Notes under the pieces: generated by a model
What the model was told of the DNA's origin: nothing
Databases searched by the model: none
What the model saw: the letters and a program-made list of their open reading frames with translations, nothing else
From: an uncultured Bacteroidota bacterium
GTDB taxonomy: Bacteria; Bacteroidota; Bacteroidia; Bacteroidales; UBA12481
Direction: 5' to 3'
Assembly (NCBI GenBank): GCA_903832165.1
Contig: CAILAQ010000879.1
Coordinates: 1 to 7,592 of the forward strand
Length of the DNA stretch: 7,592 nt
Shown here: piece after piece, positions 1 through 6,204 of the stretch
How the letters are laid out: the number at the start of each line of letters is the position of its first letter
Numbering within the stretch: position 1 is the first letter of the stretch
Translations under genes and position numbers: made by a program

Positions 1-289
1 TAAATTCAAAATACTCTTCAGGGCTCAGGAAATCGATCAGGAATCCATCGTCGAGATGGGCGCCGGTATAGAATTTCCACTCGGTGCTGCCTTTTACATC
101 TTTCGTTTTTGATTTGATCCAGCCGCTGTTTGCCCTGATTAAATCGAGCATAAGCCTGAAAAAGGTTGTTTTACCGGCCCCGTTATTGCCTACCAGTCCA
201 AAGCTTTCGTTCTGTCTGATTAATAGATGCGGAATCGATAATACTGTGGTTCCGCCGTATATTTTAGTGAGATTTTTTACTTCAATCAT
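1..289 (-). CDS. ABC transporter ATP-binding protein, N-terminal part (cut by left window edge)
   Basis: This is the ATPase subunit of an ABC transporter. It should hydrolyse ATP on the cytoplasmic face and power the membrane protein encoded just upstream. Ninety-six residues are visible from an ATG whose complement is at 287-289. They begin MIEVKNLTKIYGG, the usual first strand and A-loop Tyr. A clear Walker A follows at residues 34-41 (GNNGAGKT, Lys40). The Q-loop, signature motif, Walker B and switch His lie mostly beyond the edge. Around residues 76-92 (GAHLDDGFLIDFLSPEEYF) acidic residues stand where most ABC ATPases have the Q-loop Gln. From memory this is typical of ATPases paired with DUF5687 permeases. 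The start is 15 bases after the permease stop, with no obvious Shine-Dalgarno sequence. The substrate cannot be inferred. The ATPase identity is secure. Confidence 0.95.
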   Translation of the reverse strand, partial: MIEVKNLTKIYGGTTVLSIPHLLIRQNESFGLVGNNGAGKTTFFRLMLDLIRANSGWIKSKTKDVKGSTEWKFYTGAHLDDGFLIDFLSPEEYFEF

Positions 290-304
290 GATTTATGTTT
301 TTTG

Positions 305-1741
305 TTATTCTCTGAATCCTTTTGCCATATCATACCTTCTATTCATAAACTGTCTGGTAACAATCCCCAGAAGGGCCTTGTTGAAAACCAATCCTGCCAG
401 CCCGATAACACCTATCATTACATAGCCCAGATAGGGCACTTTGAAATATTTGAACGGCCAGAAAATCAGAACAGGCAGTAAAAATCCGGGCAGCATCGAC
501 AGCCATTGCGATGCACCCATACCCTGATAATTAAAACTTGCACTCCTGTTAAGATCTACCCGCTTTGTGCTGTATGTTGAAAGGTAGATCATCACAAACG
601 ACAGAAAACCGATGTTGTATAAAAAGGTGGCTGTGTTGATGAGAAGGATTTTGTATCCGTAAAAAACATAGGGTACCGTGAGCACATAACAAATAGTGCA
701 CATGGTGATCGACAAAATATATTTGGCCCTGATATATTGTCTGTAATCAGAGTAGTTAGCAAGAATGGTATCGAAATAACTGCTTTCAAAGCTGAAGCAG
801 TAGTTCACATAGCTGATCATCATTCCACCTGTCATGAAAATTCCGATAAATAGCAGCATGCTGCTGAATGCTTGACGGTTTGCATCGGGATAAAGCATCA
901 GACCGTACAAAATAAAAATTGGTGACATGTATAAAATGGTCTTGGTGCGTTTGTTACGCATCATAAGCCTGATATCGAGAGAAATCAGGTTCCCGGTAAG
1001 GCCATAGTGCTTCAAATAATGGAGCTGCCCGATCGAATCAGCCCTTTCCCTTTTCTTGAAATTTAATTCATCGGGGTATAACCGGTTTGTTAAAAAGAAG
1101 TAGTTCAGTAAATAGGTAAGGCTCAATGCAATCAACGGAATAAGTATAGTCAGGGGATTCTTGAGGATTCCGCCCATCAATGACCTTGACAATCCGGCGA
1201 GTGAAAAGACCTGAAAACGGTCAAGGGCAAACAGGCCGAAAAGGGCCACTCCGAAAAGTGCTGTCACCCAGGGTTGATGGGCCAGTTGCCGTTTTGCATA
1301 GGTTGCCAGGAAATTGTTGCTGAAAACCAACAGGATCATTCCCAATATCCAGGCCCAGGCCATTCCCATTCCGTAAACAGGTGCAATTATCTTAATGGCG
1401 AATGGGATAAAAACCAGCCACGAAAGGAAATTGCCAATGCTGAACAGTGATTTGGAGGCTACGTAATGAACAATGGCCGATTTTTTAACCGGTAAGGTCA
1501 GGTATGTCTCGATATTCATTACCGGCAAGGATTGCATCACGAAGCGGATGATAAATTCAATGGCGAAGTAGTAGAGGATAATGCCATTAAACAGGTGAAC
1601 AGGGTCTTCATCCGGAGCGATTTGCTGGAAAAGCTTATCGATAAAGATTCCCAGCATAACCAGGTATGCCAGCATAATCGTGAGCAGCATACCCATGATG
1701 ATGTTGAGCACAATTTGTTTCTGCCAGAAGCTGGAGCGCAC
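305..1741 (-). CDS. DUF5687-like ABC transporter permease (polytopic membrane protein)
   Basis: This is a predicted inner-membrane subunit partnering the ATPase encoded downstream; export or efflux is possible, but the substrate is unknown. From the GTG at 1741 it has 478 residues. About twelve hydrophobic segments can be seen, near residues 9-31, 52-70, 98-120, 126-145, 157-175, 195-216, 264-284, 292-312, 341-360, 366-387, 416-433 and 437-456. A charged cytoplasmic loop (222-262, LNFKKRERADS) separates two halves. The end, RRYDMAKGFRE, and the pairing with an ABC ATPase fit the Bacteroidota DUF5687 family, recognised from memory. The start is uncertain. GTG at 1741 is the only conventional start at this end, but the frame stays open upstream to the lactonase stop at 1787-1789 and encodes ILKCFISHQIKEA, which looks like the missing family N-terminus. 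Initiation may therefore be at the ATT at 1778-1780. Permease identity is more certain than the exact family. Confidence 0.85.
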   Translation of the reverse strand: MRSSFWQKQIVLNIIMGMLLTIMLAYLVMLGIFIDKLFQQIAPDEDPVHLFNGIILYYFAIEFIIRFVMQSLPVMNIETYLTLPVKKSAIVHYVASKSLFSIGNFLSWLVFIPFAIKIIAPVYGMGMAWAWILGMILLVFSNNFLATYAKRQLAHQPWVTALFGVALFGLFALDRFQVFSLAGLSRSLMGGILKNPLTILIPLIALSLTYLLNYFFLTNRLYPDELNFKKRERADSIGQLHYLKHYGLTGNLISLDIRLMMRNKRTKTILYMSPIFILYGLMLYPDANRQAFSSMLLFIGIFMTGGMMISYVNYCFSFESSYFDTILANYSDYRQYIRAKYILSITMCTICYVLTVPYVFYGYKILLINTATFLYNIGFLSFVMIYLSTYSTKRVDLNRSASFNYQGMGASQWLSMLPGFLLPVLIFWPFKYFKVPYLGYVMIGVIGLAGLVFNKALLGIVTRQFMNRRYDMAKGFRE

Positions 1742-1786
1742 TGCCTCTTTAATCTGGTGAGAAATGAAACATTTAAGAATCTTAGG

Positions 1787-2950
1787 TTAAAATAATATAC
1801 ACACAGGTTTATTAATTGTAATACTTTTCCCGGTGTCGCTCAATTTGCCCGTTGCGGGATCCAGGAAAAATGTAGTGATCGATTCTGAATTCTGGTTGGC
1901 TGCCAGAAGAAGTCTGCCTGAATGGTGAATGGCGAAATTTCTTGGTGTCTTGCCTTTGACTGATTGGTTTTGCAACAATTTTAGTTTACCCGACCCTTGC
2001 TCAATAGAGAAAACAGCGATGCTGTCATGACCCCGGTTGGACGCATAAATGAACATTCCATTGGGGTGAAGATGAAGATCGGCGCAGGTGTTTTCACCGG
2101 AAAAGCCATCGGGCAGGGTAGTGACAGTCTGCATTTCAGTTAACCTGCCAATTGCCTTTTCATAGGTCATGCAAGTCAGGGTGGAGTTTAATTCATTGAC
2201 AACGAAAGCCCGGGACCCATCTTTCGAAAAAGTAAAATGACGGGGTCCGGCACCGGGAGCTGTCTGAAAAAATGGATGGTCAGCAGGCGTTAGTTTGCCT
2301 GTTTCCTGATAAAAAAGGTAAATCATTATCTTATCGATTCCGAGATCGCAGACAAAAGCGAACCGATTATCAGGAGATAGATTGACTGAATGGGCGTGCG
2401 CGGTTTCCTGTCTGGCTTTATTGGGTCCTTTCCCGGTATGCTGAACCATATCGGCTGGTTCACCCAGACTGCCATCTGCCAGAATCGGCAGTACAGAAAC
2501 ATTTCCTCCGGTATAGTTAGCCACCAGAATGAATTTGCCGGTGCGGTCCACACTCAGGTGGCAGGGATGTGCGCCCAGAGAGGGCATTTCGTTTAAAAAG
2601 GAAAGCTTACCTGTCTTTTCATCGCGGCGGAATGCACTTACCGAACCGGATTTCTTTCCTCTGAAATCATCCGTTTCATTAACTGCATAAAGGAATTTCC
2701 TTGTGGGATCAAAAATCAGAAAAGAGGGATTTTTAACCTTACTGCATACATCAGCCAGCTGAACATTACCGCTTGCATGATCGAATCTGCAAACGGAAAT
2801 ACCCTGTTGAGAAGTTTCAGTATAACTTCCTATATAAAGCAGTTCCTGGGAGGAGTCACTTCCGGAAACTGCTGAAAATGCATGTTTTGGGAACACGGCA
2901 GCACTAAAGGCACCCACTGCGATTTGCTGAAAGAACCCCGATCTTTTCAT
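1787..2950 (-). CDS. Exported lactonase-family beta-propeller protein (6-phosphogluconolactonase/CMLE-like)
   Basis: This 387-residue protein belongs to the Pgl-type lactonase family (seven-bladed beta-propeller, PF10282-like). Known members hydrolyse 6-phosphogluconolactone or act as muconate cycloisomerases. Family landmarks are GAHPCHLSVDRTGKFILVAN (126-145), HAHSV (185-189), GPRHFTF (235-241), VNEL (251-254), ADLHLHPNG (290-298), YASNRGHDSIAVF (302-314) and TPRNFAIHHSG (335-345). The blade signature (T/S)GKL recurs at about 113, 217, 320 and 367. The conserved His, Arg and Glu of the central pocket appear to be present (H185/H187, R237, E253). The N-terminus MKRSGFFQQIAVGAFSAAVF is a hydrophobic export signal resembling a Tat leader, but with Lys-Arg rather than Arg-Arg. 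An exported copy is unlikely to serve the cytoplasmic pentose phosphate pathway, so an extracytoplasmic sugar lactone is a reasonable but unproven substrate. It lies 14 bases after the beta-helix gene and runs almost directly into the permease gene. Confidence 0.92.
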   Translation of the reverse strand: MKRSGFFQQIAVGAFSAAVFPKHAFSAVSGSDSSQELLYIGSYTETSQQGISVCRFDHASGNVQLADVCSKVKNPSFLIFDPTRKFLYAVNETDDFRGKKSGSVSAFRRDEKTGKLSFLNEMPSLGAHPCHLSVDRTGKFILVANYTGGNVSVLPILADGSLGEPADMVQHTGKGPNKARQETAHAHSVNLSPDNRFAFVCDLGIDKIMIYLFYQETGKLTPADHPFFQTAPGAGPRHFTFSKDGSRAFVVNELNSTLTCMTYEKAIGRLTEMQTVTTLPDGFSGENTCADLHLHPNGMFIYASNRGHDSIAVFSIEQGSGKLKLLQNQSVKGKTPRNFAIHHSGRLLLAANQNSESITTFFLDPATGKLSDTGKSITINKPVCILF

Positions 2951-2955
2951 GAACC

Positions 2956-2977
2956 CAAAGCTAGTTATTTAGCTTTG
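2956..2977 (-). promoter_or_regulatory. Hairpin spanning a stop codon at the beta-helix/lactonase junction
   Basis: CAAAGCTA (2956-2963) and TAGCTTTG (2970-2977) form a perfect 8-bp inverted repeat with a 6-base loop. In the minus-strand transcript the hairpin contains the TAA of the beta-helix gene and ends 5 bases before the lactonase ATG. No U-tract follows, so a strong intrinsic terminator is unlikely. It could instead limit ribosome access to the lactonase start or tune expression between the two genes. The pairing is seen directly; the role is inferred. Confidence 0.5.
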
Positions 2978-4446
2978 ATAATTTTAGCCTGATGTACCGG
3001 TTTTCCGTTTGAATCATGAACCGTTAGGAAATAGGCCCCTTTGGCTAATCCTGAAGTTGATAAGGATTCCTGCTTGCCGGTGAGTATCATTTCCCCGCTT
3101 GAATTGAATATTTTATAGGTCATCCCGTTTTCAAACGGAGCAATGGTTAACCGGTCAATTACCGGATTTGGGTAAGCCAGATATTTTGATGCTGAAATTT
3201 CAACGAGTCCCCCATTGTAAGGAGATCCGACAGTTCCCGACTTGAGTATACGCTTTGAATTAATTTCGGGGGACAGGGGTCCTATTTGCCTGTATTCGAT
3301 TGGCCCGCCAGGATTTATCTTGTATTCTCCGTTAACCGTATTAAAAAGCATCACAGGTACGCTGGTGAAAATATTCCCGGTGTTTACCAACGTTGGTGGC
3401 ATTCCGCCTGCGTTATTCAGAAAAGGAATAGCAGCATCATAGCGATTATCCTTAAAATACATCAGGTTGTACTGATTCATGTTTTTTATTATTTCGGCTC
3501 CTCTTGCGGACTTGAAATAATTGTTTCTCACAGTAACAGCGGAACCGGCAATTGGGGTGTAACGGTCGTCGATAAAGCTGCCAATGCAACTCTCGACATA
3601 ATTATTATAAACCTCGATATTTCCCATCCCCAGGATGATCGCTCCATAACCGGGTGAATTGATCAGGATGTTATTGTAATATTTCCCAATCGTATTGCCT
3701 CCAACCTGAAGACAGTTGTTTTGAAAGGCCAGGTTTTCAAGGCCTGAATTGCTGAACAGGTTATTGTGTACTTCGATATCCTGAACGCAATTTGCAAGTT
3801 GCGCGGATTCCCTTCCGGTATTCTCAATTACATTATTGTAGATCCTGACATGTCTGAATTCCATTCCCGGGGATTTGGTTTCTCCGATATAAAGACCCTC
3901 CGCAACATCATGGATGTAATTGTTGTGAATCAGCAAATTATTGAACTGAGGATAGGGTACCGGCGGATTTCCTCCAAAATCCTTCTTCGCATAGATACCG
4001 AAGAAGGAAGTTCTGCCTCCCTGAATCTCAACAAACTCAACCTCGCAGTCGGTGCTGTATTCAGAAAATGACAGTCCGCATTCGAGGCCCTGAAGCTTAA
4101 ATCCAAAGTGAATCTTTTTATCTCCTGTTCCCGTAACTTTTATAAACTGGCAATTTTCGAAGGCCAGCGCTCCCCAGGCGGTGGTTGCTATGCCTACCTG
4201 TCCGCCGCTATTGATCACGACAATCGGTTTCTCTTTTGATCCCTGCAGATATTTGAACTTAAGGGTCTGAATTCTTCCGGCAAGAACCTTCAGAGTGTCA
4301 CCAGGTGCCGGCGGAACGGCCATTGAACGGCAATCCATATAGGTAAAGGAAGGTTGAATAATAATTGCCTTTTGCGCAATCGAAGAACCACTAACCGAAA
4401 GGAAAAGCATGCCGGTAGCCAAAAAAAATCTGGAAAAATTTCTCAT
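2965..4446 (-). CDS. Secreted right-handed parallel beta-helix protein with T9SS type A sorting domain
   Basis: This 493-residue protein is predicted to be extracellular or anchored on the cell surface. A Sec signal peptide covers about residues 1-25 (MRNFSRFF, a hydrophobic core, then SSIAQ as the likely cleavage site). From about 95 to 340 it carries parallel beta-helix repeats: paired asparagines recur in HNNYIHD (174-180), YNNVIEN (203-209), HNNLFSN (227-233), YNNILIN (257-263), YNNYVES (280-286) and RNNYFKS (307-313), spaced 23-30 residues apart, giving an asparagine ladder. The last 70 or so residues start at YPNPVIDRLTI (425-435), include STSGLAKGAYFLTV and end in KIIKAK. This is the classic C-terminal Por/T9SS sorting domain, cleaved after outer-membrane passage. 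Beta-helix proteins of this kind include polysaccharide lyases, but no catalytic residues can be assigned, so enzyme activity is unproven; adhesion or glycan binding is also possible. It is the first gene of the probable four-gene operon. Confidence 0.93.
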   Translation of the reverse strand: MRNFSRFFLATGMLFLSVSGSSIAQKAIIIQPSFTYMDCRSMAVPPAPGDTLKVLAGRIQTLKFKYLQGSKEKPIVVINSGGQVGIATTAWGALAFENCQFIKVTGTGDKKIHFGFKLQGLECGLSFSEYSTDCEVEFVEIQGGRTSFFGIYAKKDFGGNPPVPYPQFNNLLIHNNYIHDVAEGLYIGETKSPGMEFRHVRIYNNVIENTGRESAQLANCVQDIEVHNNLFSNSGLENLAFQNNCLQVGGNTIGKYYNNILINSPGYGAIILGMGNIEVYNNYVESCIGSFIDDRYTPIAGSAVTVRNNYFKSARGAEIIKNMNQYNLMYFKDNRYDAAIPFLNNAGGMPPTLVNTGNIFTSVPVMLFNTVNGEYKINPGGPIEYRQIGPLSPEINSKRILKSGTVGSPYNGGLVEISASKYLAYPNPVIDRLTIAPFENGMTYKIFNSSGEMILTGKQESLSTSGLAKGAYFLTVHDSNGKPVHQAKIIKAK

Positions 4447-4469
4447 AAAATAGCTAAGGTATTAATAAC

Positions 4470-4488
4470 CAAATAATTTAATTATTTG
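4470..4488. promoter_or_regulatory. AT-rich 19-bp perfect palindrome in the leader of the beta-helix gene
   Basis: CAAATAATT and AATTATTTG flank a single central T, giving a perfect 9-bp inverted repeat. It lies 24-42 bases upstream of the beta-helix ATG and downstream of the candidate -7 element at 4517-4524, so it would fall in the 5' leader. It could be an operator for a dimeric regulator or a weak RNA hairpin. The symmetry is seen directly; the role is inferred, and AT-rich DNA forms such palindromes by chance more readily than balanced DNA. Confidence 0.4.
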
Positions 4489-4516
4489 ATTTGATGCTTT
4501 TGGTTGGGGTTCGCTG

Positions 4517-4524
4517 CAAAGGTG
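4517..4524 (-). promoter_or_regulatory. Candidate Bacteroidota -7 promoter element for the beta-helix operon
   Basis: Read on the minus strand this is CACCTTTG followed by CAGCG, close to the Bacteroidota housekeeping consensus TAnnTTTG with one mismatch at the first base. It would start a transcript with a leader of roughly 60-70 bases before the ATG ending at 4446. I could not find a matching TTTG/TTG -33 element at the expected spacing, so the assignment is tentative. Confidence 0.4.
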
Positions 4525-4555
4525 CATTATTTTTCTGTATAATACTGTTCTGCCG

Positions 4556-4567
4556 GGATGATCATCC
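4556..4567. promoter_or_regulatory. 12-bp perfect palindrome upstream of the RNB nuclease gene
   Basis: GGATGATCATCC is a perfect 12-bp palindrome with no spacer. It lies 28-39 bases upstream of the nuclease ATG at 4595. Its position suits an operator or a site near the transcription start for the plus-strand gene. Nothing else identifies a binding protein, and a single copy of this length can arise by chance. Confidence 0.3.
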
Positions 4568-4594
4568 ATCAGCACATAATGTGTATTTTTGAGT

Positions 4595-6070
4595 ATGATA
4601 CAACCTGATAATCGAAGTCACCGTACAATTCTGAGGGAACTCGCCCGAAAGGCAATGACTGGCCATGGATTGCTTCCGGATTTTTCACCCGAAGCGGAGG
4701 CGGAACTGGAAGGATTGCATGCCGAATCCACCATTAAAGGATTAGTCCGTGATCAGCGGCAAATGCTCTGGTGTTCGATAGACAATCGTGAATCCCGCGA
4801 TCTGGATCAGCTCACTGTGGCAGAATCACTTCCCGGGGGTGCATCAAGATTGCTTGTGGCTATTGCTGACGTTGATTCCTGGGTTCGTAAAGGATCTGCC
4901 ATCGATGATCATGCAAAGCAGAATACCACATCAGTTTATACCACAGCAGAAGTCTTTCCTATGCTTCCCGAGAAACTTTCCACCGATATTACTTCTTTGA
5001 ATTATCACGTTGAGAGGCTGGCACTGGTTGTTGATATGAATATCTCACCAGATGGGGAATTGATGAAGTCGGATGTTTACAGGGCCCTTGTCCGCAGCCG
5101 TGCAAAGCTGGATTATGCATCCGTTGGTGCCTGGATCGAGGGAGATGAGCCTGTGCCCCCGGAAATTGAGCGGGTGCCTGGTTTAGCCGATAATATCAAG
5201 CTTCAGGACACTATAGCTATACTGATGAAAAAGTTCCGGCACGAAAAAGGTGCGCTTGACTTTGAATCCAGAGAGTCCACGCCGGTTTTCGAGGGAGATA
5301 TGATCAGGGAACTCAGGGAGATTCAAAGAACCCGTGCCCGTGATATTATTGAGGAATTCATGATCAGCTCCAATGAAGCCACTGCCGGATATCTGGCCGA
5401 AAAGCGTTTTCCGACATTCAGAAGGATCGTCAGGAATCCCAGAAGGTGGACCCGGATATGTGAGATTGCTTCCGAAAATGGCACAGCCCTTCCCGGTGAA
5501 CCTGATTCCAAATCTTTGCAGGAGTTCATGGCAGCGGCCAAGAAGAACGATCCTGAGAATTTCCCCGATTTGTCTTTAAGTATAATAAAACTCCTGGGGC
5601 CGGGCGAATATTCGATAGGTTTTCCGGGAGAGACATCCGAAGGGCATTTCGGGTTGGCTGTCAGAAATTATTCGCATTCAACAGCACCAAATCGCCGTTA
5701 TCCCGATCTGATCACACATCGCCTGCTGAAGAGTGCGATCGCCGGTAAAGAGGTGCCCTATACGCATTCAGAGCTTGATGAGCTGGCTTTGCACTGTACT
5801 CAAAAGGAAGATGATGCAAAAAAGGTGGAACGTCAGGTTTCGAAGTCAGCAGCTGCACTTGTTCTTGAACACCATATCGGAGAGGAATATGATGCAATTG
5901 TCACCGGTGCCGCTGAAAAAGGCACTTGGGTGAGGATTCAGCATCCGCATATCGAAGGAAGAATTATTCATGGCGCCGGTGGACTTGATGTCGGGCTTAA
6001 AATCAGGGTTCAGCTGGTTGCGACAGACATTGAGAATGGCTATATCGATTTTAAGACAGTTGGAAGTTAG
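4595..6070 (+). CDS. RNB-domain ribonuclease (RNase II/R superfamily, short form)
   Basis: This is a 491-residue probable 3'-to-5' exoribonuclease acting in cytoplasmic RNA turnover. The RNB domain spans about residues 50-420: metal-site region SIDNRESRDLDQL (61-73), VAIADVDSWVRKGS (88-101), TTSVYTTAEVFPMLPEKLSTDITSLN (111-136), VYRALVRSRAKLDY (161-174), HEKGALDFES (216-225) and the signature HSTAPNRRYPDLITHRLL (361-378). A small beta-rich, S1-like tail follows at about 430-490 (DAIVTGAAEKGTWVRI, EGRI). The two N-terminal cold-shock domains of classical RNase II/R are absent; about 50 residues precede the RNB core. D63, D69 and D71 match the catalytic aspartates, but position 72, normally Asp, is Gln. 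I recall this DLDQ form from a subfamily of short RNB proteins in several phyla, so it may be normal here. I chose the ATG at 4595 over an in-frame TTG at 4589. The gene is monocistronic and divergent from the beta-helix operon. Confidence 0.95.
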   Translation: MIQPDNRSHRTILRELARKAMTGHGLLPDFSPEAEAELEGLHAESTIKGLVRDQRQMLWCSIDNRESRDLDQLTVAESLPGGASRLLVAIADVDSWVRKGSAIDDHAKQNTTSVYTTAEVFPMLPEKLSTDITSLNYHVERLALVVDMNISPDGELMKSDVYRALVRSRAKLDYASVGAWIEGDEPVPPEIERVPGLADNIKLQDTIAILMKKFRHEKGALDFESRESTPVFEGDMIRELREIQRTRARDIIEEFMISSNEATAGYLAEKRFPTFRRIVRNPRRWTRICEIASENGTALPGEPDSKSLQEFMAAAKKNDPENFPDLSLSIIKLLGPGEYSIGFPGETSEGHFGLAVRNYSHSTAPNRRYPDLITHRLLKSAIAGKEVPYTHSELDELALHCTQKEDDAKKVERQVSKSAAALVLEHHIGEEYDAIVTGAAEKGTWVRIQHPHIEGRIIHGAGGLDVGLKIRVQLVATDIENGYIDFKTVGS

Positions 6071-6130
6071 AGATTCGATGGCCAGTTTTGAATTTTGGTG
6101 CGCCAATGTCAAATTAGCCTCGGCAGAGTT

Positions 6131-6170
6131 GTCATCCCCGCGCAGGCGCAGCCGGAAGCGGGGATCCCGT
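6131..6170. repeat. GC-rich palindromic element, likely dispersed repeat, between convergent genes
   Basis: ATCCCCGC (6134-6141) pairs perfectly with GCGGGGAT (6158-6165). Inside the 16-base loop GGC (6145-6147) can pair with GCC (6151-6153). The 40 bases are 75% G+C (30 of 40), far above the surrounding DNA. The GTCATCCCCGC...GCGGGGATCC layout resembles short palindromic repeats scattered between genes in many bacterial genomes. It lies 61 bases after the nuclease stop and 35 bases before the stop of the convergent gene. No T-run follows on either strand, so it is not a classical intrinsic terminator, though it could still block transcription or stabilise both mRNA ends. I see nothing else in 6071-6204. 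Confidence 0.55.
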
Positions 6171-6204
6171 CCCTTACCACGACTTTATGCAGGTGATAAT
6201 ACGT

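Noticed and set aside
84..425. Plus-strand open frame of 113 codons
   Set aside because: It lies antisense to the ABC ATPase and the permease 3' end, both of which have clear family motifs. Its translation is a low-complexity hydrophobic shadow.
3286..3657. Plus-strand open frame of 123 codons
   Set aside because: It is entirely antisense to the beta-helix repeats of the T9SS protein. It has no recognisable motif and no promoter-like sequence.
4538..4543. TATAAT resembling a sigma-70 -10 box upstream of the nuclease gene
   Set aside because: Bacteroidota housekeeping promoters use TAnnTTTG and a TTTG -33 element, and no -35-like sequence sits at the right distance. The hexamer is easily met by chance in this AT-rich stretch.
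5846..6112. Minus-strand open frame of 88 codons at the end of the nuclease gene
   Set aside because: Most of it is antisense to the conserved S1-like tail of the nuclease, and it has no family features.
6131..6170. Intrinsic bidirectional terminator
   Set aside because: The stem is strong, but neither strand has a T-run after it. A dispersed repeat explains the GC-rich sequence better.
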